Shown piece after piece: positions 20,686-32,304 of a stretch of DNA of 64,000 bases. The position numbers were made by a program, and so were the translations under genes. Source of the DNA: Branchipolynoe longqiensis (taxonomy: Eukaryota > Annelida > Polychaeta > Phyllodocida > Polynoidae); NCBI GenBank assembly GCA_030323885.1, contig CM059194.1, positions 9,348,963 through 9,412,962 of the forward strand. Direction: 5' to 3'. The notes under the pieces were generated by a model, which ran no database searches, was not told the origin of the DNA, and worked only from the letters and a program-made list of their open reading frames with translations. Every line of letters begins with the position of its first letter. Position 1 is the first letter of the stretch.

Positions 20686-21489
20686 ACGCTTCCAGAGCAC
20701 ATTGGTTTTTATCATTGGCTATTGAATGTCTAACATACGGTCGACTCTCAACTCTTGGGGGGTTTCATAAGCTTATGGCGGTTAACGGCTGCAGCACTGC
20801 AGCAATATGGAAAGGCACCGATAAATCGGTCCAATTTTTGGTTGAAGATTCAAATTCAGGTTGGATGGTTGTAGAAGCGGGGGTCTCTTTACAAGATTAA
20901 CACAAACAGTTGTTGGGCCAGCTCTGGATCACTCCGGCCCAGCGGTAGCAGCGCACTTGCATCACGCAGCAGCAGGGGTTCAGGAGGAAGGGACAGGTAA
21001 AGGTGGGTAATGGCGGGTAAAGGTGGGTAAAGGCGGGTACAGGTGGGTACAGGCGGGTAAAGGCGGGTTCCAGCAACAAGAACAGGTAAAAGGCCCCACC
21101 CAAGCAAACAATTCCATTGATCAGGGGAGGGGGGGGGGGAGAAGTAAGCCCGGGAGAGAAATAGAAGCTTAGAGTAGAGGAAAGACAAATGAGGAGAATT
21201 GCGTCAAAGGGCCATGTCTAGTTGCTCTATGGTAACCAGCCGGTGAACCAGAGACATGGACGGAGTAAGAGTAGAAAGTGAAATGCTGGCCAGCAGCCCC
21301 CTCCTGGAACTCTTTTCAGACATAATCAAGGAGGAGCAAGGCACTACCTGTCCTCTTGGAATAGTAGGCATGCAAACCCAGTAGTATTATTATGACTATT
21401 ATCATGGCCCCATTACTACCACAAGTCACATAATGTCCCAGTCTCAGGATAGTGGATAACTAGTCTTCCAGGTCTGACTGATCCTTTGT
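20686..21489. repeat. gene-less interval with a 10-bp minisatellite
   Basis: GGGTAAAGGC/GGGTACAGGT decamers repeat at 20995-21070. The rest shows no motif. A G run lies at ~21128. Confidence 0.6.
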
Positions 21490-21840
21490 CTACTCCCACT
21501 CGTGCACATCCAGGAGGGGTACCTCCACATGGGGCAGCATCCTCAGTTGCTTAATTATGTGTGGGTGGACTTCTTTAAGGCATGGCAAACTCAATGTAGG
21601 TGGTGAGCGTAGATGGATTCCAGTGTGGCCAAGCTCCACACCTCGGAGGATCCAGTCCTTGGATTCTAACCCCCTGGACGATGAGGTTCTCGACGAGTCC
21701 AGTGAGGGGCTCGACGGCGAGGGCGTTGGCATCCAACCGGGCATGCCGATGTCATGGAGGCGGTATCCGTCGAAGAGGCTGGCGGTGTGTTGGCTCCCCT
21801 CCTGAGTCCGCAGCGTGCGGTACGTCGGCCTCGTGTTCAT
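21490..21840 (-). CDS. uncertain ORF downstream of a YR-type terminus
   Basis: A minus-strand frame of 116 codons (ATG at 21840) that is not low complexity: a Ser/Pro-rich centre flanked by ordinary sequence with a hydrophobic-rich C-terminus (ending EVPLLDVHEWE). It lies ~280 bp inside a terminus resembling those of the GC-rich YR elements, where an ORF1 would be expected. I recognise no domain and no zinc motif. It could be the first ORF of a small unknown element or chance. Low confidence. Confidence 0.2.
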   Translation of the reverse strand: MNTRPTYRTLRTQEGSQHTASLFDGYRLHDIGMPGWMPTPSPSSPSLDSSRTSSSRGLESKDWILRGVELGHTGIHLRSPPTLSLPCLKEVHPHIIKQLRMLPHVEVPLLDVHEWE

Positions 21841-21929
21841 GCCATGGCGGGTGTAGGCCAGCGAGTCGTGTGAGTCACGGAGGCGTGGAGCGTGGAGGCA
21901 GCGGCATGGAGAGCCAAAATAAAATAACC

Positions 21930-22120
21930 AGGAAGTGCGTCTGGCTGGGGCTGGAGGCGTAGTGGCTGGAGGAGGGAAGGGAGCCGCTTATAAGGCAGAG
22001 GAGAGGGGGGGGGTGTTATGTAACCCCAACGGTCGGCGGCGGGCAGGAATCGGGCCGGGGGGGGGGGGGGGGGCATTCCTCCTTCACTGTGAATCAAACG
22101 CAATGCAAGCATTACGACCC
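21930..22120 (-). repeat. diverged terminus of a GC-rich YR-type element
   Basis: CTGGAGG..TAGTGGCTGGAGGAGGGAAGGGAGCCGCTTATAAGG..GAGAGGGGGGG.GTTATGTA, then a long G run, then CAAACGCAATGCAAGCATTACGACC. The order and end match 17327-17525 and 3133-3330 at clearly lower identity. Confidence 0.6.
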
Positions 22121-22379
22121 ATACTCTTGGCAGGTAACAACATGTTCCCTCGCACCAGCAGGCACAACTCAATCGTGTAACACAACTTTCATGCCCAACT
22201 CAATCCTGTAACACAACCTTCATTATCCTTATTCTATTTCAGGCACATTAATTGCAGCTCAGAGTAAGCAGCTTTCCTCTCAACTCCGAGCCACCTCCCA
22301 GCTTCTCCACTCCACTCTTCATTAACGTTTGGGCCTGTTGCACTAAGTTAACCCTTTCCCAACTACAAACTTTACACTG

Positions 22380-25300
22380 TGTCATATGCCCGTGTCCTAT
22401 GCCATGTACCCTGTGCTCTGTGCCATGTTTGCTGTGTCCTGTACCATGTTCCCTCTGCCACATTCCCCACGCCCTATGTTCAATGCCCTGTGCCCTATAC
22501 ATCGTCCCCTGTGCACTGGTCCTGTGCGCTGTGGCATGGGCCCTGTGCCATGCACCCGGTTCCACAATCCCTGTGCCGTGTGGTTCCAAATTCCCTGTGC
22601 CATGTGGTTCCACATTCCCTGTGCTGTGTGGTTCCACATTCCCTGTGCCATGTGGTTCCACATTCCCTGTGCTGTGTGGTTCCACATTGCCTGTGCCATA
22701 TGGTTCCACATTCCCTGTGCTGTGTGGTTCCACATTCCCTGTGCAATGTGGATCCACATTCCCTGTGCCATGTGGTTTCACATTCCCTGTGCCGTGTGGG
22801 CCCACATTCCCTGTGCTGTGCGGTTCCACATTCCCTGTGCCATATGGTTCCACTTTCCCTGTGCCATGTGGTTTTGCCTTCCCTGTTCTGTGTGGTTCCA
22901 AATTCCCTGTGACGTGTGGTTCCACATTCGCTGTGCTGTGTGGTTCCACATTCCCTGTGCCATGTGGTTCCACTTTCTCTGTGCCATGTGGTTTTACATT
23001 CCCGGTGCTGTGTGGTTCCACATGCGCTGTGCCGTGTGGTTCCACATTCCCTGTGCCATGTGGTTCCACATTCCCTGTGCCATGTGGTTCCAGATTCCCT
23101 GTGCCGTGTGGTTCCACATACCATGTGCCATGTGGTTCCAAATTCTCTGTTCCGTGTGGTTCCACATTCGCTGTGCCATATGGTACCACATTCCCTGTGC
23201 CGTGTTGTTCCACATTCGCTGTGCCGTGTGGTTCCACATTCCCTGTGCCATGTGGTTCCACTTTCCCTGTGCCATGTGGTTTCACATTCCCTGTGCCATG
23301 TGGTTTCACATTCCCTGTGCCATGTGGTTTCACATTCCCTGTGCCATGTGGTTTCACATTCCCTGTGCCATGTGGTTTCACATTCCCTGTGCCATGTGGT
23401 TCCACATTCCGTGTGCCATGTGGTTCCACATTCCCTGTGCCATGTGGTTCCAATTTCCATGTGCCATGTAGTTCCACATTCCCTGTGCCGTGTGCTTCCA
23501 CATTCCCTTTGCCATGTGGTTCCACTTTCCCTGTGTCATGTGGTTCCACATTCCCTCTGCCATGTGGTTCCACATTCTCTGTGCCATGTGGTTCCACATT
23601 CCCTGTGCCTTGTGGTTCCACATTCCCTGTGCCATTTGGTTCCACTTTCCCTGTGCCGTGTGGTTCCACATTCCCTGTGATGTCTGGTTCCACATTCCCT
23701 GTGCCTTGTGGTTCCACATTCCCTGTGCCATGTGGTTCCACTTTCCCTGTGCCGTGTGGTTCCACATTCCCTGTGATGTCTGGTTCCACATTTCCTGTGC
23801 CATGTGGTTCCACATTCCCTGTGCCGTGTGGTTCCACATTCCCTGTGCCGTGTGGTTCCACATTCCCTGTGATGTGTGGTTCCACATTCGATGTCCCGTG
23901 TGGTTCCACATTCCCTTTGCCATGTGGTTCCACATTCCCTGTGCTGTGTGGATCCACATTCCCTGTTCCATGTGGTTCCACATTCGCTGTTCCATGTGGG
24001 TCCACATTCCCTGTGCCGTGTGGTTCCACATTCCCTGTTCCATCTAATTCCACATTCCCTGTGCCATGTGGTTCCACATTCCCTGTGCCATGTTCCTGGT
24101 TCACATTCCCTGTGCCATGTGGTTCTACATTCCCTGTGCCATGTGGTTCCACATTCCCTGTGCCATGTGGTTCCACATTCCCTGTGCCATGTGGTCCCAC
24201 ATTCCCTGTGCCGTGTGGTTCCACATTCCCTGTGCCATGTAGTTTCACATTCCTGGTGCCATGTGGTTCCACATTCCATGTGCCATGCGGTACCACATTC
24301 CCTGTGCTGTGTGGTTCCACATTCCCTGTGCTGTGTGGTTCCACATTCCCTGTGCCATGTGGTTCCACATTCCCTGTGCCATGTGGTTGCACATTCCCTG
24401 TGATTGTGGTTCCACATTCCCTGTGCCTTGTGGTTCCACATTCCCTGTGCCATGTTCCTGGTTCCACATTCCCTGTCCCGTGTGGTTCCACATTCCCTGT
24501 GCCATCTGGTTCCACATTCCCTGTGCCATGGGCTTCTACATTCCCTGTGCCATGTTCCACATTCCCTGTGCCATGTGGTTCTACATTCGCTGTGCTGTGT
24601 TGTTCCACATTCCCTGTGTCGTGTGGTTCTACATTCCCTGTGCTCTGTGGTTCCACATTCCCTGTGCCGTGTGGTTCCACATTCCCTGTGCCATGTGGTT
24701 CCACTTTCCCTGTGCCGTGTGGTTCCAAATTCCCCGTACTGTCTGGTTCCACATTCCCTGTGCCGTGTGGTTCCACATTCCCTGTGCCATGTGGTTCCAC
24801 ATTCCCTGTGCCGTGTGGTTCCACATTCCCGGTGCCATCTCGTTCCATATTCCCTGCGCCATGTGGTTCCACATTCCCTGTGCCATGTTCCTGGTTCACA
24901 TTCCCTGTGCCATGTGGTCCCACATTCCCTGTGCCGTGTGGTTCCACATTCCCTGTGCCATGTGGTTCCATATTCCCTGTGCCATGTGGTTCCAGATTCC
25001 CTGTGTTGTGTGGTTCAAGATTCCTTGTGCCATATGGTTCCACATTCCCTGTGCCGTGTGGTTCCACATACCCGAGGCCATGTGGTTCCAAATTCCCTGT
25101 GCCGTGTGGTTCCACATTCGCTGTGCCATATGCTTCCACATTCCATGTCCTGTGTGGTTCCACATTCCCTGTGCCATGTGGATCCACACTCCCTGTTCCC
25201 TGTGGTTCCACATTCCCTGTGCCATGTGGTTCCACATTCCTTGTGCCATGTGGTTCCACTTTCCATGTGTCATGCGGTTCCACTTTCCCTGTGCCATGTG

Positions 25301-27965
25301 GTACCAGATTCCCTGTGCCATGTGGTTCCACATTCCCTGTGCCATGTGGTTCCACTTTCCCTGTGCCATGTAGTTCCATATTCCCTGTGCCGTGTGGTTC
25401 CACATTCCCTGTGCCTTGTGGTTCCACATTCCCTGTGCCGTGTGGTTCCACATTCCCTGAGCCATGTGGTTCCACATTCCCTGTGCCATATGGTTCCATA
25501 TTCCCTGTGCTGGGTGGGTCCACATTCCCTGTTCCGTGTGGTTCCACATTCCCTGTGCCATATGGTTCCACATTCCCTGTGCCATGTGGTTGCACATTCC
25601 CTGTGCTGTGTGGTTCCACATTCCATGTGCCATGTGGTTCCACTTTCCCTGTGCCATGTAGTTCCACATTCCCTGTGCCGTGTGCTTCCACATTCCCTGT
25701 TCCATGTGATTCCACTTTCGCTGTGTCATGTGGTTCAACATTCCCTCTGCCATGTGGTTCCACATTCTCTGTGCCATGTGGTTCCACATTCTCTGTGCCT
25801 TGTGGTTCCTCATTCCCTTTCCTCATTTGGTTCCACTTTCCCTGTGCCGTGTGGTTCCACATTCCCTGTGATGTCTGGTTCCACATTTCCTGTGCCATGT
25901 GGTTCCACATTCCCTGTGCCATGTGATTCCACATTGCCTGTGCCGTGTGGTACCATATTGCCTGTGCCGTGTGGTTCCACATTGCCTGTGCCATGTGGTT
26001 CCACATTGCCTGTGCTGTGTGGTTCCACATTCCATGTGCCATGTTCCCGGTTCCACATTCCCTGTGCCGTGTGGTTCCACATTCCCGTTGCCGTGTGGGT
26101 CCACATTCCCTGTGCCATGTGGTTCCACATTCCCTGTCCTGTGTGGTTCCACATTCCCTGGGCAATGTGGTTCCACATTCTCTGTGCCGTGTGGTTCCAC
26201 ATTCCCTGTGCCATGTCATTCCACATTCCCTGTGCCATATGGTTCCAGATTCCCTGTGCCGTGTGGGTCCACATTCCCTGTTCCGTGCGGTTCCACATTC
26301 CCTGTGCCTTGTGGTTGCTCATTCCCTGTGCCATGTGGTTGCACATTCCCTGTGCGGTCTGGTTCCACATTCCCTGTGCCATCTGGTTCCACATTCCCTG
26401 TGCCGTGTGGTTCCACATTCCCGGTGCCGTGTGGGTCCACATTCCCTGTGCCATGTGGTTCCACATTCCCTGTCCTGTGTGGTTCCACATTCCCTGTGCC
26501 ATGTGGTTCCACATTCCCTGTGCTGTGTGGTTCCACATTCCCTGTGCCATGTGGTTCCACATTCCCTGTGCTGTGTGGTTCCACATTCCCTGTGCCATGT
26601 GGATCCACATTCCCTGTGCCGTGTGGTTTCACATTCCCTGTGCCGTGTGGGTCCACATTCCCTGTGCTGTGCGGTTCCACATTCCCTGTGCCATATGGTT
26701 CCACTTTCCCTGTGCCATGTGGTTCCACATTCGCTGTGCTGTGTGGTTCCACATTCCCTGTGCCATGTGGTTCCACTTTCTCTGTGCCATGTGGTTTTAC
26801 ATTCCCGGTGCTGTGTGGTTCCACATGCGCTGTGCCGTGTGGTTCCACATTCACTGTGCCATGTGGTTCCACATTCCCTGTGCCATGTGGTTCCACATAC
26901 CATGTGCCATGTGGTTCCAAATTCTCTGTTCCGTGTGGTTCCACATTCGCTGTGCCATATGGTGCCACATTCCCTGTGCCGTGTTGTTCCACATTCGCTG
27001 TGCCGTGTGGTTCCACATTCCCTGTTCCATGTGGTTCCACATTCCCTGTGCCATGTGGTTCCACTTTCACTGTGCCATGTGGTTTCACATTCCCTGTGCC
27101 ATGTGGTTCCACATTCCGTGTGCCATGTGGTTCCACATTCCCTGTGCCATGTGGTACCACATTCCCTGTGCTGTGTCGTTCCACATTCCCTGTGCTGTGT
27201 GGTTCCACATTCCCTGTACCATGTGCTTCCAATTTCCATGTGCCATGTAGTTCCACATTCCCTGTGCCGTGTGCTTTCACATTCCCTTTGCCATGTGGTT
27301 CCACTTTCCCTGTGTCATGTGGTTCCACATTCCCTCTGCCATGTGGTTCCACATTCTCTGTGCCATGTGGTTCCACATTCCCTGTGCCTTGTGGTTCCAC
27401 ATTCCCTGTGCCATTTGGTTCCACTTTCCCTGTGCCGTGTGGTTCCACATTCCCTGTGATGTCTGGTTCCACATTCCCTGTGCCTTGTGGTTCCACATTC
27501 CCTGTGCCATTTGGTTCCACTTTCCCTGTGCCGTGTGGTTCCACATTCCCTGTGATGTCTGGTTCCACATTTCCTGTGCCATGTGGTTCCACATTCCCTG
27601 TGCCGTGTGGTTCCACATTCCCTGTGCCGTGTGGTTCCACATTCCCTGTGATGTGTAGTTCCACATTCGATGTCCCGTGTAGTTCCAGATTCCCTGTGCC
27701 ATGTGGTTCCACATTCCCTGTGCTGTGTGGTTCCACATTCCCTGTTCCATGTGGGTCCACATTCCCTGTGCCGTGTGGTTCCACATTCCCTGTTCCATCT
27801 CATTCCATATTCCCTGTGCCATGTGGTTCCACATTCCCTGTGCCATGTTCCTGGTTCACATTCCCTGTGCCATGTGGTTCTACATTTCCTGTGCCATGTG
27901 GTTCCACATTCCCTGAGCCATGTGGTTCCACATTCCCTGTGCCGTGTGGTTCCACATTCCCTGTT
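22380..27965. repeat. 24-bp minisatellite array, ~5.4 kb
   Basis: From ~22555 the unit TGTGGTTCCACATTCCCTGTGCCA repeats about 225 times with point changes. 22380-22555 holds shorter, diverged precursor-like units. Occasional units of changed length (TGTTCCTGGTTCACATTCC) recur near 24090, 24450, 24886, 26043 and 27848, marking a higher-order structure. 22790-23890 is repeated at 26640-27670 with about one 48-bp deletion. Because 24 is a multiple of 3, several frames stay open on both strands (1224 codons plus, 1323 codons minus). Translation gives monotonous octapeptides with no signal or domain, so I do not call a gene. Confidence 0.95.
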
Positions 27966-28054
27966 ATTCTTTATTAATAAAACATGAATAAATAGCACAA
28001 CAAAACTGACAATCAATATGTGATGTTGTCATATGTTCTTAACGAGGAAAATAT

Positions 28055-28389
28055 TGTAATGGCCCACGGCCCTCCGACTCTCTCACGCAGTCACACGGAA
28101 GAACACCAAGATTCAATTCAGTATACGCTTCACCTGGTTTATTGAACCATCTGCTCTCCGCGGCGTCAGTAGTTGTCTGACCTGCCCCCTGACTCGCCAG
28201 ATCCCACATCGACTCTATAGGTGTGTGTGGGGGGGTGGGTCAACCACACGCAGTAGAGGTCAGCCCAGTTGGGGTCTGACCGGTGGTGACCCGTGCCGCC
28301 ACCTAGCGCAGTTTAGTGGTACTGCGCTGATGGCGTCGCAGTCTCCGCTGCTACCGCGTGATAGTAGAGCTCATGTTCAGACTACTACA
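28055..28389 (-). mobile_element. solo-LTR-like repeat, copy 2 (inverted)
   Basis: About 90% or more identical by eye to the reverse complement of 12361-12703, with TG...CA ends and ATAT on both sides (28051-28054, 28390-28393), a 4-bp target duplication. On the minus strand the would-be poly(A) signal reads AATAAA, as in copy 1. Confidence 0.65.
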
Positions 28390-28830
28390 ATATGCACAGG
28401 TCGTCGGCTACAGTAGATCTCTATCAAAGATCCTATAACGGCTCACTCCCTATCTCTCACATGGTAATGTAAATTTTGCAGTGCCACATTGCGGTGGGTT
28501 TGATCAGCCCAGCTGCTGGTTGGTGTTTCACATGTAAACACATATAATTATATTATACATGAGATAGGTAAGTATGAATACACATCAATATGCGATGAAC
28601 AAATACACATCATCATCAGCATCATCATCAGCATCGCCATCATCACACATATTTCACATTTTATATATATATTTATACATATAATATAGTACCTGTTTAA
28701 TCAAGAGAACAGCCAGCGCAACAAGTGGTGGGTTTGATCATTTTGATTACACAGTACAGGCTGAATGAGCAGTCTTAGTATTATAGGGTCTTTGTCTCTA
28801 TCTAGACCTTCAAATATATATATATATATA
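28390..28830. other. gene-less interval
   Basis: An ATC trinucleotide repeat lies at ~28606-28645 and a TATA-rich run at ~28660-28690. No coding sequence seen. Confidence 0.4.
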
Positions 28831-29009
28831 TATATTTTTTTTTGGTAAATATGTTTATTCTGCTGAATAATTCTTTTGTCAGTGCCGAAGCACTGGTCTT
28901 CCAGCCATTTTTCAATTCAGGGTTATTTACACAAAAGGTATATAGAATAAGGTGTACAATACCTGTTGAATAGATAATTTGCACCATGTAACACAATGAC
29001 ATTCTGAAA
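28812..29009 (-). mobile_element. LINE 3'-end fragment, 5'-truncated
   Basis: Minus strand: from CACTGTTTCAGAATG through TGTGTAAATAAC, GGCTGGAAGACCAGTGC, a hairpin with a TTCG loop (28880-28895), TTATTCAGCAGAATAAA and a run of A followed by TA repeats. It cuts the RT/RNase H gene right after its ECD motif. Confidence 0.7.
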
Positions 29010-30731
29010 CAGTGCAGTGGAGTCGCATTCGATTGTCCACTCGGCCTCCGGGTCCGAGTGGAGGAGGACGATACCATTGGTTGTTTCCGCGTACCTCAGG
29101 AACCAATTGATGTCCATTGCGAGGTCGGCTGGGACCGTGTGCTTGCCGGTAGGGGGGGCCTCCCGTAGGGCTGTGAGGATCCTTCCCATGAAGCGGCGGG
29201 CCGGCTGGACACAGCGGGCTACATGCTGTAACCTGCCAATGAGTCTCTGCAAGTCTCAACGGGATGCTCTACGGCCGGTTTTCCATGACCTACATTCGGC
29301 AAGTATATCGGCCAGCTTTATGTCCGGTATTTGTATGGCCATCTCCGTTACCGAGATATGGTAGCCCAACCATTCGAGGCTCTTGGTAGGTGGAACGCAT
29401 TTGACCGTGGAGAGGGCGAGTCCGAGTTCGCCGGTGAGATTTATAACGTCTTCGTAAGCGTCCCGGGAATTCTGGAGGGAGGGGGCCACCCCGACGAAGT
29501 CGTCGAGGTAGCAGAGGGCATAGTGTCCACGCTGCCTGAGGAGGTACACGACGGCGTTTGTCGTACGAGCACAAGCTAGTGAGGAGGTGCGGCAGCCAAA
29601 CGGAGGAGCGACATCGAAGTAGGAGGCACCGTCCAGGTTTATGCCATACAGGGGGATCGAGAGGGGGCAGGCTCGGAGTTGTCGATATGCCCTCGCCAGG
29701 TCGGCCGACCACAGGTAGCATGTCTCGCCAAGGCGGGTTACCTCGTCTCCCAGATCTTGTATCCCAGGTAGTGTATATGTGGCCGGGCGGCCCTGGTACT
29801 GGCCCTTCCTGATGCCCGAGTTAACACTTGCTCCCCTCGGGTAGCTCAAGTCAACGATGACCCGCCTCTCATCGGTATTTTTCTTGGGGCGGGTCATCAT
29901 CGGGCTGGTCTGCGCCCAAGGAGAGAAGGGGGGTTTTTGGAATGGCCCGAGGAGTGCGCCGGGTTTGACCTCGGTGCGTACGTACTTGTCTATCCAAGTC
30001 ATGTGGGCGGGATCTTCTTTATGGTTGGCACAGGAGGGGATTGGTGGTTGATCTCCCGTATAGTGAGCTGGCCAGCCGAACTCGAGGTACTGGAGCAGCT
30101 GTTGGTTGTGGTATCCTGCAAGCCGCTCTCTCCATTTGTATATTTTTAGGCCTGAAGGTACTGGCACTCGGGCGACGAGGTAGTTAGGCAGTCCAGTAAC
30201 TCAAACTCTATCGTAGATGGTACGGTAGGTGTCATGGGTCCAGGCTTCCGGGACTGTGGTTGGCCATATGGCTTGGACGGTCAGTAGGTAGGATGCTGGG
30301 CTGTGTGGAAGGTTGTACCGCACGGCCGGTGTTAGCGGGTCGCCATTTGTGATTGCGTCAATGTCGTTTTCCGCCTGTCTCCTATCCTCGTAAGTGAGGG
30401 CCTGGTCAGTCTCGGCGGCTATTTCTTGTGTAGCGGGGCCTACCCCGACCGTGTTAGGTAGAATCACACGAGTGTTGTCGCTCGTCTCTGGTCTGGGTGG
30501 TAGGGCGGGGGCCATGTTGTGCGCCGTTGTCCGTATTTGTTCTTGTCGGGTGGGTTGTTGTCGGGTGGGTGTGCCGGGTACTCTGTGGTAGTCGGCGTGG
30601 CCGCCGGCGGGCCCACTGGCCATGGGGCTGATATCAGAGTCAAGAGAGCTCTCGCCCTGATGGTCTACTGAGTAGGTAAGTAGGTCAGCGGTGTGGGTGG
30701 TGCTATCTATGGAGGCTGTGTGGCGGCTCAC
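29010..30731 (-). pseudogene. YR-element pol (RT and start of RNase H), two stops and truncation
   Basis: A single minus-strand frame covers the gene. The N-terminal part (30731-30201) ends in an in-frame TGA. The next part has VPVPSGLKIY, YLEFGWPAHY, GALLGPF, TSPMMTRPKK, VIVDLSYPRGASVN, WSADLARAYRQL, PPFGCRTSSLAC and LCYLDDFVG. A second in-frame TGA at 29256 precedes LIGRLQHVARC and the first RNase H Asp in TIECDS, where a LINE fragment cuts it at ~29009. The upstream start is unclear; similar sequence continues to ~31026 with further stops. The order RT-connection-RNase H is that of DIRS/Ngaro-type pol. RNase H and YR are missing. Confidence 0.82.
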
Positions 30732-30809
30732 ATGTGGTGCGGGGTCGTGACCCGAGGCGACATTATCGGGTGCAAGGTCGCGGCCGGGGCATGACCCAGT
30801 TAATGGTGT

Positions 30810-31140
30810 CTGCTCGCCTGGGTCGGCGGGCGAGCACGTGGCGGAAACTGGGTCACCGGTGGCATGGGCACCGCCGCTGCAGTCTAGGCACGGCTGAGTG
30901 TTTTTGATAGGTTGGTGCGCGATACGGGCTGTGGTCTCACTTCAGTTTTGCTGCAGATTAGTTTTCTATCCTCCGAGATATGTTTATCGGACGGCGGTTC
31001 AGCACCATCAAGAGGTGCTGTGGTTGCTGCCACCGGCCGATTTACTGAAAACTCGTAGTTGTTGGTTCCGTCTCCGCCGCTTGCTTCTTCTCTAGTGCGC
31101 GTTTTTTGTTGTTACATTCATTTTCTCTGTGTGGATTGGC
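30810..31140. repeat. direct repeat of the Gag 3' end/linker, copy B
   Basis: Nearly identical to 32305-32621: shared CACCGCCGCTGCAGTCTAGG, GATAGGTTGGTGCGCGATAC, GATATGTTTATCGGACGGCGG and TTGTTACATTCATTTTCTCT. Copy B is in its natural place after Gag; copy A lies before the Gag start. Confidence 0.8.
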
Positions 31141-32256
31141 TTTCCGATACTTGTTTGCGCACCAAGCGCAGACGTGGCAATAACAGTTGGGCAGGGTGCC
31201 GTGTGTGGAGGCATGGCCGCAGTCGTTGCCCCAATTCCATTGGTGACACGGCCGCCCGTCCATCACAGTAGAGAATTCCGTGCGGCCGCCGTAGTCATGG
31301 CCGCCATAATCTTCCTGGCGTTTTTGGTATTCGTTCGTCTTTTTCTTCTTGGTCGCTAGTCTACTGCCGACTGTCTGTGCATCCCTTTGTACATCCTTGA
31401 TGGCGTATATGTCAGCCCAGCCGCGCGGCAGGCGCCTATCGTCGATCATACTGAATACACGCTCCGACCATAGTAAACATGTGTCCCAGTCCCAGTCAAG
31501 CGCCATTGTGCTTAGCTGCTCCTGGTGTTCACGGAGGGGTTCTATCCAGCTCTCTGGAACGCTAGAGTCTTTGCACATCCTGAATAGTGCGCTGAAATAT
31601 TCCATGCAGCTACTCTCCCCGAGGCCGACCTTCCCCTTCCTGTCGCCTCGGATCACGAACGTGTTGGGCATTAGTGAAACCCTACCTCTTTTTGTTGACC
31701 AAGCTCCTTTTTCCTTGAACAGATCCTCGATTGAAGCGCGGTGATCCGACTCAGAGTCACTGTAGGACATGGATCTTTTCCTGGTATATCTCCTCCGTGG
31801 TCGTGCGCTCTCGTCACGTCTGTAATGAGAGTTTTGGTGATCGGGGGATCGTGTGGTAGTTCTGGAGTGCGAGCGGCTCCTGCTGTGTCGCTTCCTTCTT
31901 GGGCTGACGCTCCGGCGGCCATTACGCGTGCCACATGTTCCTGTTTCTGCTGCTCCCGCCGTGTTCGTGGTAGTGACTGACACTCGGTCCTTGACCGTCT
32001 CGAGTGCATTTATCCTGTTTAACAATGCATTAGTCACTGTGTCCAGTTTGTCACTTAGCGTTCTTTTGAACCTGGCTATGTCGTTATTCGGGGAGTTCAC
32101 ATGGCTCGTCTGTTGTCGATGGGAGCTTTCCGCCATGTTGTTATCCGGGGTGCGTAAGGATGATCCGGCCGGCCGAGTTCCTTTAGGTGTCGCCACGAAA
32201 ACTTTGGTCACTATCGAGCGAGGGCGGCCTCTGGATCTTGGTGCTCGTTTCGGCAT
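31042..32256 (-). CDS. YR-element Gag, intact frame
   Basis: Start chosen at the ATG at 32256 (MPKRAPRSRGRPRS), 22 codons inside a longer open frame, since related Gags also begin MP plus basic residues. This gives ~404 aa. An Arg/Ser-rich stretch (about residues 95-160) precedes the conserved core, which has MPNTFVIRGDRKGKVG and LLWSERVFSMIDDRRLPRGW. The C-terminus carries CAWCANKYRKANPHRENEC, i.e. C-x2-C-x9-H-x4-C, preceded by CHQWN and CGHASTHG, then a Lys-rich tail. The zinc motif and position before pol support Gag. It is the only undamaged Gag of this superfamily in the window. Confidence 0.75.
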   Translation of the reverse strand: MPKRAPRSRGRPRSIVTKVFVATPKGTRPAGSSLRTPDNNMAESSHRQQTSHVNSPNNDIARFKRTLSDKLDTVTNALLNRINALETVKDRVSVTTTNTAGAAETGTCGTRNGRRSVSPRRKRHSRSRSHSRTTTRSPDHQNSHYRRDESARPRRRYTRKRSMSYSDSESDHRASIEDLFKEKGAWSTKRGRVSLMPNTFVIRGDRKGKVGLGESSCMEYFSALFRMCKDSSVPESWIEPLREHQEQLSTMALDWDWDTCLLWSERVFSMIDDRRLPRGWADIYAIKDVQRDAQTVGSRLATKKKKTNEYQKRQEDYGGHDYGGRTEFSTVMDGRPCHQWNWGNDCGHASTHGTLPNCYCHVCAWCANKYRKANPHRENECNNKKRALEKKQAAETEPTTTSFQ

Positions 32257-32304
32257 TTTTTTCTTTTGGCGTTCGAATGAGAGTTTTGGGCGTCCGGCAT
32301 GCGT

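Noticed and set aside
22248..26219. 1323-codon minus ORF and 1224-codon plus ORF
   Set aside because: Both are read from the 24-bp minisatellite. Several frames are open at once, composition is monotonous and there is no domain, so they are not called as genes.
22555..27965. CRISPR-like array
   Set aside because: Repeats have no unique spacers and the context is eukaryotic; it is a minisatellite.
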